Source: Bradyrhizobium sp. B124 (lineage in GTDB: Bacteria; Pseudomonadota; Alphaproteobacteria; Rhizobiales; Xanthobacteraceae). From it: DNA of 64,000 bases. The DNA lies in the NCBI RefSeq assembly GCF_038967635.1, contig NZ_CP152413.1, positions 5,894,001 through 5,958,000 of the forward strand. Reading direction: 5' to 3'. The first letter of the stretch is position 1. Each line of letters begins with the position of its first letter. The notes below the pieces were generated by a model. That model did no database searches, was not told the origin of the DNA, and saw only the letters and a list, made by a program, of their open reading frames with translations. Below are positions 35,514-43,290 of this stretch, in pieces. The position numbers and the translations under genes are program-made.

Positions 35514-36740
35514 CTAGCCCGCCGGGCCGGCGTCCTCGAGGATCGGGCCGAACAGCTCCCAGCGCTCGCCGTTGAACTTCATCATTTGCAGCTGCTTGTT
35601 GACGCGATAGTCGTTCGGCGTGGTGTTGCCCTTGATGCCGGGCAGCGCCATGTCGAGGTCGACGTTCTTCAGGTTGGTGGCCTGCTTCAGCACGTTCTCG
35701 CGCGTCAGCTCGTCGCCGCACTGCTTCAGCACATGCACCATCAGCTGGGCCGTGGAGTAGCCGTAGGTATTGAAGTTCGAGTTCTTGTCACCGTCGGGAT
35801 AGTACTTGGCCATGAAGTCGAAATAGCGCTTCATGCCCGGATCGTCCTTCCACTGCGGATCGGCGGGATCCTTGCCGTAGTTGGTCGAGATCAGGCCCTT
35901 GGAGGCTTCCAGGCCCGCCGGCTGCAGCACGGCGCCGACCGAGGTGGCGTTGATGTCGACGATGTGGACCGGATGCCAGCCGAGCTCGGCGATCTTCTTG
36001 ATCGCCTGCGCGGCCTGCTTCGGCGTCGAGGCCGAGAAGAACAGGTCGGCGCCGGCGTCCTTGATCTTGATCACCTGGGAATCGATGGTCGGGTCGGAGA
36101 CCTCATAGGAGGCTTCGGCCACGATCATCTTGGCGGCCTTGTCGCCGAGTCCGGCCTTGATGCCGTTCAGGTAATCCTTGCCGAGGTCGTCGTTCTGATA
36201 GAGCACGCCGATCTTGGCGTTCGGATGCTCCTTCAGGATGTACTGGCCGTAGATGCGGCCTTCGACGAAGTAGTTCGGATTGAAGCCGAGCGTCCACGGG
36301 AAGTTCTTCGGATCGGTGAACTTCGAGGCGCCGGTAGCCGCGAACAGCTGCGGCACCTTCTTGGCGTTGAGATATTTCTGCACGGCGGCGTTTGACGGTG
36401 TGCCGACGATCTGGAAGGTCAAGAGCACCTCGTCGCTCTCGACGAGCTTGCGCACCTGCTCGACAGCCTTCGGCGGCGAATAGGCGTCGTCATACTGGAT
36501 CAAATTGATCTTGCGGCCGTTGATGCCGCCCTGATCGTTGATCATCTTGAAATAGGCCGCCTGTGTCTTGCCGATCGAGGCATAGGCGGAAGCCGGTCCG
36601 GAGAAGGGGACGGTCTGGCCGATCTTGATCTCGGTGTCGCTCGCGCCGGGATCGTACTTCTTTTGCGCGGAGGCCGACGTTGCAGACAGCGCGATCGCGA
36701 GCGCCGTTCCCGTGACCAGGTGGAAAATCCCATTCCTCAT
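35514..36740 (-). CDS. Branched-chain amino acid-type ABC substrate-binding protein (paralog 1)
   Basis: 408 residues from the ATG at 36740, preceded by GAGGGAAA. Signal peptide: MRNGIFHLVTGTALAIALSA with cleavage near ASA. The mature part is a type I periplasmic binding protein (LivK/Peripla_BP_6): DTEIKIGQTVPFSGPASAYA, DQGGINGRKINLIQYDDAY, VLLTFQIVGTPSNAAVQKY, IGVLYQNDDLGKDYLNGIK. It delivers a small ligand to a LivHMGF-type permease that is not in this window. The next upstream gene is a close paralog with the same C-terminal signature. Confidence 0.9.
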   Translation of the reverse strand: MRNGIFHLVTGTALAIALSATSASAQKKYDPGASDTEIKIGQTVPFSGPASAYASIGKTQAAYFKMINDQGGINGRKINLIQYDDAYSPPKAVEQVRKLVESDEVLLTFQIVGTPSNAAVQKYLNAKKVPQLFAATGASKFTDPKNFPWTLGFNPNYFVEGRIYGQYILKEHPNAKIGVLYQNDDLGKDYLNGIKAGLGDKAAKMIVAEASYEVSDPTIDSQVIKIKDAGADLFFSASTPKQAAQAIKKIAELGWHPVHIVDINATSVGAVLQPAGLEASKGLISTNYGKDPADPQWKDDPGMKRYFDFMAKYYPDGDKNSNFNTYGYSTAQLMVHVLKQCGDELTRENVLKQATNLKNVDLDMALPGIKGNTTPNDYRVNKQLQMMKFNGERWELFGPILEDAGPAG

Positions 36741-36954
36741 AATGCTGTTTCCCTCACGTGACTGATGGTTGGCCGATGATCTTGTCCGCGGGCTCAAGGT
36801 CCCGCGGTCGCCATCGCTGGGCCGGGATACTGGAGGAACCGTTGCTGCGATGCAAGACGACGGATGCCGAAAAGCCGAGCAATTTCAGTCAACGAAAGTA
36901 GGGGGCGGCGCAAAAAGAAACGGCGCAGCGGGGATGCCGCGGGGCTGCTCCGTA
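36741..36954. other. Gap between the two binding-protein genes, left part
   Basis: Presumed promoter region of paralog 1. No promoter motif is clear enough to name. The remainder of the 382-base gap is the R7 repeat copy. Confidence 0.35.
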
Positions 36955-37100
36955 CACCTCGCCCCGCTTGCGGGGGGAGGTCGCATCGCATCGAAGATGC
37001 GATGCGGGTGAGGGGGAGTCTCCGCGAGTGTCTCTATCGCCGAATGCGCGGTGAGAGCCCCTCACCCCAACCCTCTCCCCGCAAGGGCGGGGCGAGGGAG
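36955..37100. repeat. Dispersed repeat family R7, copy B
   Basis: Outer arms CACCTCGCCCCGC and GCGGGGCGAGG type, internal GGGTGAGGGGGAGTC and GAGCCCCTCACCCCAACCC, shared GTCTCCGCGAGTG. Similar to 9602-9748. Confidence 0.75.
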
Positions 37101-37122
37101 TGGATCGCGTCTTAGGCGCGAC

Positions 37123-38343
37123 CTAGCCCGCCGGTCCGGTGTCCTCGATGATCGGGCCGAACAGCTCCCAGCGTTCGCCGTTGAACTTCATCATCTGCAT
37201 CTGCTTGTTGATGCGATAGTCGTTCGGTCCGGTCGTGATCGACATGCCCGGCAGCGCGAGGCTCGGCACGAACTTCTTCAGGCTGGTCACCTGCTTCATC
37301 AGGTTCTCGCGGGTGAGGTCGTCGCCGCACTGCTTGAGCACCTGGATCAGGAGCTCGGCCGTCGAATAGCCGTAGGTGTTGACGGTGTTGAGCTTGTCGC
37401 CCTCCGGGTAATACTTGTCCATGAAGGCGAAATAGGCCTTCACGCCGGGATCGTCCTTCCACTGCGGATCGGCGGGGTCCTTTCCGTAATTGGTCGAGAT
37501 GATGCCCTTGGAGATGTCGAGGCCGGCCGGCTTCAGCGTCGCCGACACCGGGCTCGCATTGATGTCGAGGATGTGCACCGGGTGCCAGTCGAGGTCCGCG
37601 ACCTTGCGGATCGCTTGAGCTGCGAATTTCGGCGTCGACGCGTTATAGAGCAGGTCGACGCCGGCGGCCTTCAGCTTGACGATCTGGGAATCGACGGTCG
37701 GGTCGGTCAGCTCGTAGGACACCTCGGCGACGATCATGCTCGCGGCCTTGTCACCGAGCCCGCTCTTCAGGCCGGTGATGTAGTCGCGGCCGAGATCGTC
37801 GTTCTGGTAGAAGATGCCGATCTTGGCGTTGGGGTGATTGGCCAGAATGTATTTGGCGTAGATGCGTCCCTCGGACTGGTAGTTCGGGTTGAAGGCGATC
37901 GTCCACGGCGCGTTCTGCGGATCGGAGAAGCGCGACGCGCCGGTCGAGGCCAGCAGCTGCGGCACCTTCCTGGCATTCAGATATTTCTGCACGGCGGCAT
38001 TTGAGGGTGTGCCGATGATCTGGAAGGTGAACAGCACCTCGTCGCCCTCGACCAGCTTGCGCACCTGCTCGACCGCTTTCGGCGGCGAATAGGCGTCGTC
38101 ATACTGGATCAGGTTCAGCTTGCGGCCGTTGATGCCGCCCTGATCGTTGATCATCTTGAGGTAGGCCGCCTGGGTCTTGCCGATGCCGGCATAGGCGGAT
38201 GCGGGGCCCGAGAACGGCACGGTCTGTCCGATCTTGATCTCGGTGTCGGTCGCGCCGACGTCGTATTTCTTCTGCGCGGTGGCCGATGTAACCGACAACG
38301 CGATGGCAAGCGCTGTCGCAGCGAGCAATTGCACGCTCCTCAT
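37123..38343 (-). CDS. Branched-chain amino acid-type ABC substrate-binding protein (paralog 2)
   Basis: 406 residues from the ATG at 38343 with GGGAGG 7 bases upstream. Signal peptide MRSVQLLAATALAIALSVTS, cleavage near ATA. It shares long blocks with the neighbour at 35514: DTEIKIGQTVPFSGPASAYA, DDAYSPPKAVEQVRKLVE, GIISTNYGKDPADPQWKDDP and MMKFNGERWELFGPI. Type I periplasmic binding fold for amino acids or aromatic/short organic acids. No permease or ATPase is linked. Tandem duplication followed by divergence is the simplest origin. Confidence 0.9.
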   Translation of the reverse strand: MRSVQLLAATALAIALSVTSATAQKKYDVGATDTEIKIGQTVPFSGPASAYAGIGKTQAAYLKMINDQGGINGRKLNLIQYDDAYSPPKAVEQVRKLVEGDEVLFTFQIIGTPSNAAVQKYLNARKVPQLLASTGASRFSDPQNAPWTIAFNPNYQSEGRIYAKYILANHPNAKIGIFYQNDDLGRDYITGLKSGLGDKAASMIVAEVSYELTDPTVDSQIVKLKAAGVDLLYNASTPKFAAQAIRKVADLDWHPVHILDINASPVSATLKPAGLDISKGIISTNYGKDPADPQWKDDPGVKAYFAFMDKYYPEGDKLNTVNTYGYSTAELLIQVLKQCGDDLTRENLMKQVTSLKKFVPSLALPGMSITTGPNDYRINKQMQMMKFNGERWELFGPIIEDTGPAG

Positions 38344-38471
38344 GTCCGTGACCTCCCATGTTGCCGGTGATCTTGTCCGCAAGCATTGGCCGGCGGATGT
38401 CACCGTTGAACGGGATGATGGAGGAACGGTGAGGGCATTGCAAGACGATGCCCCCTGCGCGCGATGTCGCG

Positions 38472-38834
38472 TCAGGCCAGCCAGAGCAGGATCAGTGCGA
38501 GCGCCGCGGGTGCCGCCTGCACATAAAGGATGCGCCGGCTCACGGTGGCGGCGCCATAGGCGCCGGCGACGATCACGCAGAGCAGGAAGAATGTCTTGAT
38601 CTGGAAGGCGAAGGCGGCATTGCCGTGCACCAGGCCCCAGATCAGCCCGGCGGCGAGGAAGCCGTTATAGAGCCCCTGATTGGCGGCAAGCACCGCCGAA
38701 TCGGTCGCCTTCTCGATCGAGTTGCGGAAGGTCTTCAGCCCGAGCGGCTTGGTCCACAGGAACATCTCGAGCACAAGGAAATAGACGTGCAGCGCGGCCA
38801 CCACCGCGACCAGGACATTGGCAAGCAAAAGCAT
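38472..38834 (-). CDS. DUF1304 membrane protein
   Basis: 120 residues from the ATG at 38834. Four hydrophobic helices: MLLLANVLVAVVAALHVYFL, VLAANQGLYNGFLAAGLIWG, TFFLLCVIVAGAYGAA and a final APAALALILLWLA; the LEMFLWTKPLG and NQGLYNGFLA blocks are typical of DUF1304. The ribosome binding region is an uninterrupted G8 tract directly next to repeat R1 copy B. Function unknown. Confidence 0.85.
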   Translation of the reverse strand: MLLLANVLVAVVAALHVYFLVLEMFLWTKPLGLKTFRNSIEKATDSAVLAANQGLYNGFLAAGLIWGLVHGNAAFAFQIKTFFLLCVIVAGAYGAATVSRRILYVQAAPAALALILLWLA

Positions 38835-38850
38835 ATTGCGGTCCCCCCCC

Positions 38851-38950
38851 AGAGCTTCGGTTCTGATTGAATCAGAACCGAAGCTCAAGATTCTTGTTTT
38901 GACGCGTTTTCTTCACGCGAACCGGTGTCCACTTCGCCCGAAAACGCTCT
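38851..38950 (+). repeat. Dispersed repeat family R1, copy B
   Basis: Begins with the palindrome AGAGCTTCGGTTCTGATT and its inverted copy, then the same tail as copy A ending CGAAAACGCTCT. It is nearly identical in sequence to 8799-8897 although 30 kb away. Confidence 0.88.
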
Positions 38951-39041
38951 AACCGGAATTCGGGTGGACGCTAGCACGCGCACGGTGAATTGTATGCCGA
39001 GCGACCCGTTTCCAAAGCGATGACCTTCCAGAGCGACTGAT

Positions 39042-39566
39042 ATGGCCGACCGCAAGACCGCACAGACCTTCAACCTCGATCGCCTCAAGACGCCGATCGG
39101 CACCGCGCTGCTGGTGACCGACGACGACGGCGTGCTGCGCGCGCTCGACTGGGACGACTATGAAGAGCGCATGCTCGACCTGCTGCGGCTGCACTATGGC
39201 GCCGTGACGCTGTGGGACGGCCGCGCGCCGGCTGCGATGCGCAAGGCGCTCGGCGATTACTTCCAGGGCGATCTCGATCGGCTCGCCGATGTCGAATGGC
39301 GCGTCGCGGGCACGCCGTTCCAGCAGAAGGTCTGGCACGCGTTGCCGAAGATTGCGCCGGGCACCACCATGAGCTACGGCGCGCTGGCGGCGAAACTGAA
39401 AGTGCCGAACGCGATGCGCGCGGTCGGCCACGCCAACGGCTCCAACCCGATCAGCGTCGTCGTGCCCTGTCACCGCCTGATCGGCGCCAACGGCTCGCTG
39501 GTCAAATATGGCGGCGGACTGGAGCGCAAGCGCTGGCTGCTGCGGCACGAAGGCGTGGAGATATAG
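39042..39566 (+). CDS. Methylated-DNA--protein-cysteine S-methyltransferase (Ogt type)
   Basis: 174 residues, ATG at 39042. An N-terminal RNase-H-like domain (about 1-85) is followed by the DNA-binding/active domain: GTPFQQKVWHALPKIAPGTT, the helix-turn-helix region MRAVGHANGSNPIS and the acceptor site VVPCHRLIGANGSL. The Cys in PCHR takes the alkyl group from O6-alkylguanine irreversibly. No Ada domain is fused. It converges on the minus-strand micro-protein cluster. Confidence 0.93.
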   Translation: MADRKTAQTFNLDRLKTPIGTALLVTDDDGVLRALDWDDYEERMLDLLRLHYGAVTLWDGRAPAAMRKALGDYFQGDLDRLADVEWRVAGTPFQQKVWHALPKIAPGTTMSYGALAAKLKVPNAMRAVGHANGSNPISVVVPCHRLIGANGSLVKYGGGLERKRWLLRHEGVEI

Positions 39567-39593
39567 CGGCCGAACCCGGCCGTAACGAGACGA

Positions 39594-39710
39594 TCAATCG
39601 ATATCCTCGCGCGGCATGTTTCGCAGATTGCGCACGATGTAGAGGAATACAATGAGCGAAGGCACCCACGCGAGGATCGCTCCTACCAGCATCGCATCGA
39701 CCGTCGTCAT
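39594..39710 (-). CDS. Small membrane protein (38 residues)
   Basis: ATG at 39710 with GGGAG 6 bases upstream. Sequence opens MTTVDAMLVGAILAWVPSLI and continues VFLYIVRNLRNMPREDID: one membrane helix with a short polar N-terminus and a basic C-terminal flank, so probably N-out or tail-anchored. The open frame extends upstream but there it reads repeat R1 sequence, so the internal ATG is preferred. Function unknown. It is the last gene of a minus-strand run of small genes. Confidence 0.6.
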   Translation of the reverse strand: MTTVDAMLVGAILAWVPSLIVFLYIVRNLRNMPREDID

Positions 39711-39736
39711 CGGAGCTCCCTTGAGCGTTGTTCGCG

Positions 39737-39796
39737 CATTTTCGAACGAAGTGGCCGCCGGCTCGCGTGAAGAAAACGCGTCAAACAAAAATCTGG
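39737..39796 (-). repeat. Dispersed repeat family R1, partial inverted copy C
   Basis: On the minus strand it reads TTTGACGCGTTTTCTTCACG and continues into the conserved tail; the palindromic head is missing. It lies just upstream of the 38-residue membrane protein gene. Confidence 0.75.
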
Positions 39797-39810
39797 CCTT
39801 CGCCGTCAGC

Positions 39811-39996
39811 TCAGCTTTTTCGATGGGCCGCCGGTTCTCGGAGGGGATAGAGCCACTTCCAATAGACCTTGTTGCGCTCCAACTGCCGCTTGTAGATCTC
39901 GCGGCACTTCGTCGAGCAGAACTGCTCGAAGTACCAGCTATGCCGGATCAGTCCGAAGGGCCGCCGGCATCCTGGATTGCCGCAACGGCCTGTCAT
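39811..39996 (-). CDS. Small Cys4 (zinc-knuckle-like) protein B
   Basis: 61 residues from the ATG at 39996, which overlaps the stop of the previous gene (ATGA) and has GGAGG 7 bases upstream. Four cysteines (C5, C10, C28, C32; CGNPGC and CSTKC) suggest a single structural zinc site of treble-clef or ribbon type. After the last pair comes an aromatic-basic helix (REIYKRQLERNKVYWKWLYP). No signal peptide. It resembles protein A in layout, so the two may be a duplicated pair. Function unknown; nucleic-acid or protein binding is only a guess from the zinc site and positive charge. Confidence 0.7.
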   Translation of the reverse strand: MTGRCGNPGCRRPFGLIRHSWYFEQFCSTKCREIYKRQLERNKVYWKWLYPLREPAAHRKS

Positions 39997-40157
39997 GAAG
40001 CTGCCTCCGCATTCGCCCGCCAAAGCCAGCGAATGAAGTTCTCCTGACCCTTGTGAAGACAGAGCCGTCCGCAGTAGCGTTCACCCGCCGGATTTCGCAA
40101 GCAGATGATCTTGGCATCTTCACTGTCACACTGGGCGCAGCGCGGTTCCGTACGCAT
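39993..40157 (-). CDS. Small Cys-rich (zinc-knuckle-like) protein A
   Basis: 54 residues from the ATG at 40157, with GGAGGGAAG about 8 bases upstream. Cysteines C7, C10 (CAQC), C29 and C33 (CGRLC) can make one zinc site, with an extra Cys19. The C-terminus has an aromatic stretch (ENFIRWLWRANAEAAS). The TGA overlaps the start of protein B by the ATGA arrangement, a sign of coupled translation and fixed stoichiometry. The next upstream gene on this strand is the single-domain receiver 170 bases away. Confidence 0.7.
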   Translation of the reverse strand: MRTEPRCAQCDSEDAKIICLRNPAGERYCGRLCLHKGQENFIRWLWRANAEAAS

Positions 40158-40326
40158 TGGCGACTTCCCTCCGAGGAATTGCCATTTGCCAATCAAGAAT
40201 GTCTGATGCTGTCGTTGCCATCGGTCTTCTTGAGGGACGGCGCTGCGAAATCTCGCGCTGCCACCGTCGATGTGCAACTTGTCCAGATGTTTCTCGGCAT
40301 CATCCTTGCGTATACTCGATTTGAAC

Positions 40327-40713
40327 TCACGCGCTCGTCGCTGTGCCGCGCTGTGCCAGAGCTGCATCGAGGCATTTGACCAGCGTGTCTCCGTCAAACG
40401 GCTTGATCAGAAAGCAGATCGCTCCCGCCTGCATGGCTCGGGCCCGATCGGCTTCGACGGAGAAGGCCGTGATGAAAATGAACGGAAGGCGCCGGCCGTC
40501 GGCAATCAGGCGCGCCTGCAGGTCGAGCCCGCTCATGGCCGGCATCCTGACATCGGCTATCACGCAGGATGTGTCGTTCAGTTGCGGCGAATGCAGGAAT
40601 TCTTCGGCCGACGCGTAGGTCTGGACCGCGTAGCCAAGCGACCTGACCAGATTGTCGGTCGCGGTGCGGACCGACATGTCATCGTCGACGATCGATATCA
40701 CCGGGTTGGACAA
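40327..40713 (-). CDS. Single-domain response regulator
   Basis: 128 residues, ATG at 40713. It is a lone receiver: D10-D12 acidic pocket (ISIVDDDMSV), phosphoacceptor Asp54 (VIADVRMPAMSG), Thr in FITAFS and Lys in LIKPFDGD. The closest look is to FixJ/NodW-type receivers, but there is no output domain. It could serve as a phosphate sink or phosphorelay partner for the kinase encoded two genes upstream. It follows the FixJ-like gene by 90 bases on the same strand. Confidence 0.88.
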   Translation of the reverse strand: MSNPVISIVDDDMSVRTATDNLVRSLGYAVQTYASAEEFLHSPQLNDTSCVIADVRMPAMSGLDLQARLIADGRRLPFIFITAFSVEADRARAMQAGAICFLIKPFDGDTLVKCLDAALAQRGTATSA

Positions 40714-40803
40714 GAAGGCTTTTCCTGGAACGGCCAGAGGGGCCTCTGGTGTCTGCGATCACGGAGCCACAGTGCGTCGTCGGCCGCGGCCGGAGAATCA
40801 TAC

Positions 40804-41478
40804 TTAGGTTTGTGCGCCGCCAGATGCCTGCTTGAACCCGAGGATCTGCGCCATCCTGACCAGATCCGGCAACGACTTCGCCGCCATTTTCCGCATAATG
40901 TGCCCGCGGTGTATCTTGACTGTGATCTCGGCTACGCCGATTTCGGCGGCGACCTGCTTGTTCATGAGCCCCGCGGTGACGAGGCTCATGATCTGGCGCT
41001 CACGAGGGGTCAGGGTCGCGAAGGCTGCGCGCAGGTTTGCGAGCGCCTTGGCCTCATTGCGGCGAGTTCTGTCGCGTTCGATCGCAGTCGTGACGGCATC
41101 CAGCATGTCCTGATCGCGGAACGGCTTGGTCAGGAAGTCGACGGCTCCGGCCTTCATGGCTCTGACCGTCATCGGGATATCGCCATGGCCGGTCATGAAG
41201 ATGATCGGAATATGAATGTCGGCTTTGGCCAATTCCGCCTGGAAGTCGAGGCCGCTCAGCCGGGGCAGCCTGATGTCCAGGATCAGGCAGCTTGGGACAT
41301 CGGGGAGCTTGTGCTGCAGAAATTCATGGGCCGACCCGAACGCCGCGGTCCGCAGGCCGACCGACCGGAAAAGATTGCTCAACGCGTCGCGCACCGACAC
41401 ATCGTCGTCGACGACGAAGACGGTCGGATCCTCGGCGTTCGCGAGGGCGGGAGGCGATGCCGCGCGTCCAATCACCAT
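40804..41478 (-). CDS. FixJ/NodW-family response regulator with LuxR-type HTH
   Basis: 224 residues, ATG at 41478, overlapping the kinase stop by 7 bases. Receiver: VFVVDDDVSVRDAL, Asp68 in LILDIRLPRLSGLD, MTGHGDIPM, and KPFRDQ. The output is a LuxR/FixJ helix-turn-helix: LTPRERQIMSLVTAGLMNKQ followed by EIGVAEITVKIHRGHIMRKM. Expected to bind DNA as a phosphorylated dimer. The overlap with the kinase gene shows that they form one operon. Confidence 0.92.
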   Translation of the reverse strand: MVIGRAASPPALANAEDPTVFVVDDDVSVRDALSNLFRSVGLRTAAFGSAHEFLQHKLPDVPSCLILDIRLPRLSGLDFQAELAKADIHIPIIFMTGHGDIPMTVRAMKAGAVDFLTKPFRDQDMLDAVTTAIERDRTRRNEAKALANLRAAFATLTPRERQIMSLVTAGLMNKQVAAEIGVAEITVKIHRGHIMRKMAAKSLPDLVRMAQILGFKQASGGAQT

Positions 41479-43223
41479 GCATGATCCTCCTGACGCAGCG
41501 GCAGGGTGAACTGGAACGTCGTGCCGGGGCCGATATTTCTGGACATTGACAGGCGCCCTCGGTGGGCTTCGACGATCGAGCGGCAGATCGACAGCCCCAT
41601 TCCCATGCCGCTGGCCTTGGTGGTGTAGAAGGCGTCAAACAGCCGTTCGGCATGCTCTGTCGCAACCCCGACGCCACAGTCGGTGACCGTGACCAGGATC
41701 TGCCCGGTATCGTCATGGCGGGTCCGGATCACGAGTTCCCGTGGCCTGTCCGTGACCGGCTGCATTGCCTCGATGCCATTGACGACAAGGTTGAGGATGA
41801 CTTGCTGCAGCTGGACGCGGTCGGCAACGACAGGCGGGAGCGCGGGAGCGAGGTCGAGCTGCAGGGATACAAGGTGGTTCTGCAGTTCATGCTGCACCAG
41901 GCCGATCACCTCGTTGATGGCTTCATTGATGTCGAGCGGCGCCATCTGACCGGTCGTCTTGTTCACCAGTGCGCGGACGCGCTGGATGACTTCGCCTGCC
42001 CGGTTGCCGTCGCTGATGATCGACCTGACCGCCCCGCGCGCTTCATTCAGATCGGGAGCCGCCCGGTTGAGCCAGCGCAGGCATGCCGCGGCGTTGGCGA
42101 CCACGGCGGCGAGCGGCTGGTTCACTTCATGGGCGATCGATGCGGCGAGCTCGCCGAGTGCCGTCACGCGCGTGACGTGCGCGAGGTTGGTCTGCGCTTC
42201 GTGCAACTCCGCCTCGGCTCGCTTGCGGGCGGTCACGTCGGTGACCGCTCCGATGAATTCGGTGTCGCCCGAGGGGGTGGTCACCGCATGCGCCCTGGCG
42301 TGAACATATTTGATCGCGCCGTCCGGCATCAGCAATCGGTAGCCGTGCTCGAAGTCCCTGCCGTTGAGCGAGACGCTGTCGACGGTCCGTTGCACGCGGG
42401 CGCGATCATCCGGATGGATGCGTTGAAGGACCGTGGCATGCTTGATGGAAGGAGCCCTGTCGAATCCGAAGATCCTGAACGTCTCTTCCGACCAGATCAC
42501 CTCACCGCTGGCGACGTGCCAGCCAAAGCTGCCGGTGTGGCTCAATCGCTGGGCTTCGCTCAGGTACATTTCGCTCTGCTGCAGCGCGTTTTCGGCCTGT
42601 TTGCGCTCGGTGATATCCTCGCATGCGATCAGCACGATCAATCGGTCGTCCTGCCGCCGCACGGCCTTGGCATTTTCGCGAACCCAAAGTCTTGAGCCGT
42701 CCTTGCGGATCTTCCGGATTTCCCAATTGTGGGTTTGGCCGATGTTCTCGAGGCACGCCGCGACGTTGCGCTGTACCATCTCTCGGTCTTCGGCGGCAAA
42801 GACCCGCAGCACGGATTGTCCAAGCAATTCGTCGACGGTGTAGCCGAGTTGTGCCGCGCCGAACGTGTTGACCGACAGCACGAGACCCGTGGCGTCGACC
42901 ATGAAGTACATGACCGGATTGTGCTCGAACACCTCCTTCCATTGCGCTTCGCTGTTGCGCAGGGCCTCTATTGCGCGCTCTTCGCCGCTGGCCCGGCCGC
43001 GCAACATGGCTTCCATCTGCCTGTGGGTGCGCCCCACCACCCCCATCATCAGCAACGCGGCGGCAAGCGAGGCGATCAGCAGCGCCAGCGCGATCAGATG
43101 GGCGGAAGCTGCCGGCTGCGGACCAAGCAGCAGCCCAATGCAGGTTGCGGCCAAAGCCAGCACCATGCCGCCGAGCAGCCATTGCTCGGCCGACCAGGAT
43201 TTCGTGGTCGGGATGCGCATCAT
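41472..43223 (-). CDS. Membrane sensor histidine kinase with two PAS domains
   Basis: 583 residues from the ATG pair at 43223/43220; a GTG at 43268 inside a tandem repeat would add 15 residues, and no candidate has a clear binding site. Two membrane helices (about 14-62), PAS1 (90-210; HNPVMYFMVDATGLVLSVNT), PAS2 (215-335), H-box with His365 (LAASIAHEVNQPLAAVVAN), then ATPase boxes (ILNLVVNGIEAM, TDCGVGV, GMGMGLSICRSIVEAH). The FixL/NodV/TodS-type H-box pairs with FixJ-like regulators. PAS1 lacks a heme-ligand histidine arrangement, so oxygen sensing by heme is not supported. Confidence 0.9.
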   Translation of the reverse strand: MMRIPTTKSWSAEQWLLGGMVLALAATCIGLLLGPQPAASAHLIALALLIASLAAALLMMGVVGRTHRQMEAMLRGRASGEERAIEALRNSEAQWKEVFEHNPVMYFMVDATGLVLSVNTFGAAQLGYTVDELLGQSVLRVFAAEDREMVQRNVAACLENIGQTHNWEIRKIRKDGSRLWVRENAKAVRRQDDRLIVLIACEDITERKQAENALQQSEMYLSEAQRLSHTGSFGWHVASGEVIWSEETFRIFGFDRAPSIKHATVLQRIHPDDRARVQRTVDSVSLNGRDFEHGYRLLMPDGAIKYVHARAHAVTTPSGDTEFIGAVTDVTARKRAEAELHEAQTNLAHVTRVTALGELAASIAHEVNQPLAAVVANAAACLRWLNRAAPDLNEARGAVRSIISDGNRAGEVIQRVRALVNKTTGQMAPLDINEAINEVIGLVQHELQNHLVSLQLDLAPALPPVVADRVQLQQVILNLVVNGIEAMQPVTDRPRELVIRTRHDDTGQILVTVTDCGVGVATEHAERLFDAFYTTKASGMGMGLSICRSIVEAHRGRLSMSRNIGPGTTFQFTLPLRQEDHAW

Positions 43224-43290
43224 CGGCAGCACCAGCACTTGGCTATCCAGCACTTGGCCGTCCAGCACTCGGCCGTCATGGGCCGCGCTG
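43224..43290 (-). repeat. 15-base tandem repeat at the kinase start
   Basis: On the minus strand, GTGCTGGACGGCCAA, GTGCTGGATAGCCAA and GTGCTGGTG follow each other at about 43234-43268. It is in frame with the kinase and translates to repeats of VLDxQ. The number of units could change without a frameshift. Confidence 0.5.

Noticed and set aside
41472..43223. FixL identity of the sensor kinase
   Set aside because: It pairs with a FixJ-like regulator and has a FixL-type H-box, but no heme-binding PAS histidine pattern and two different PAS domains.
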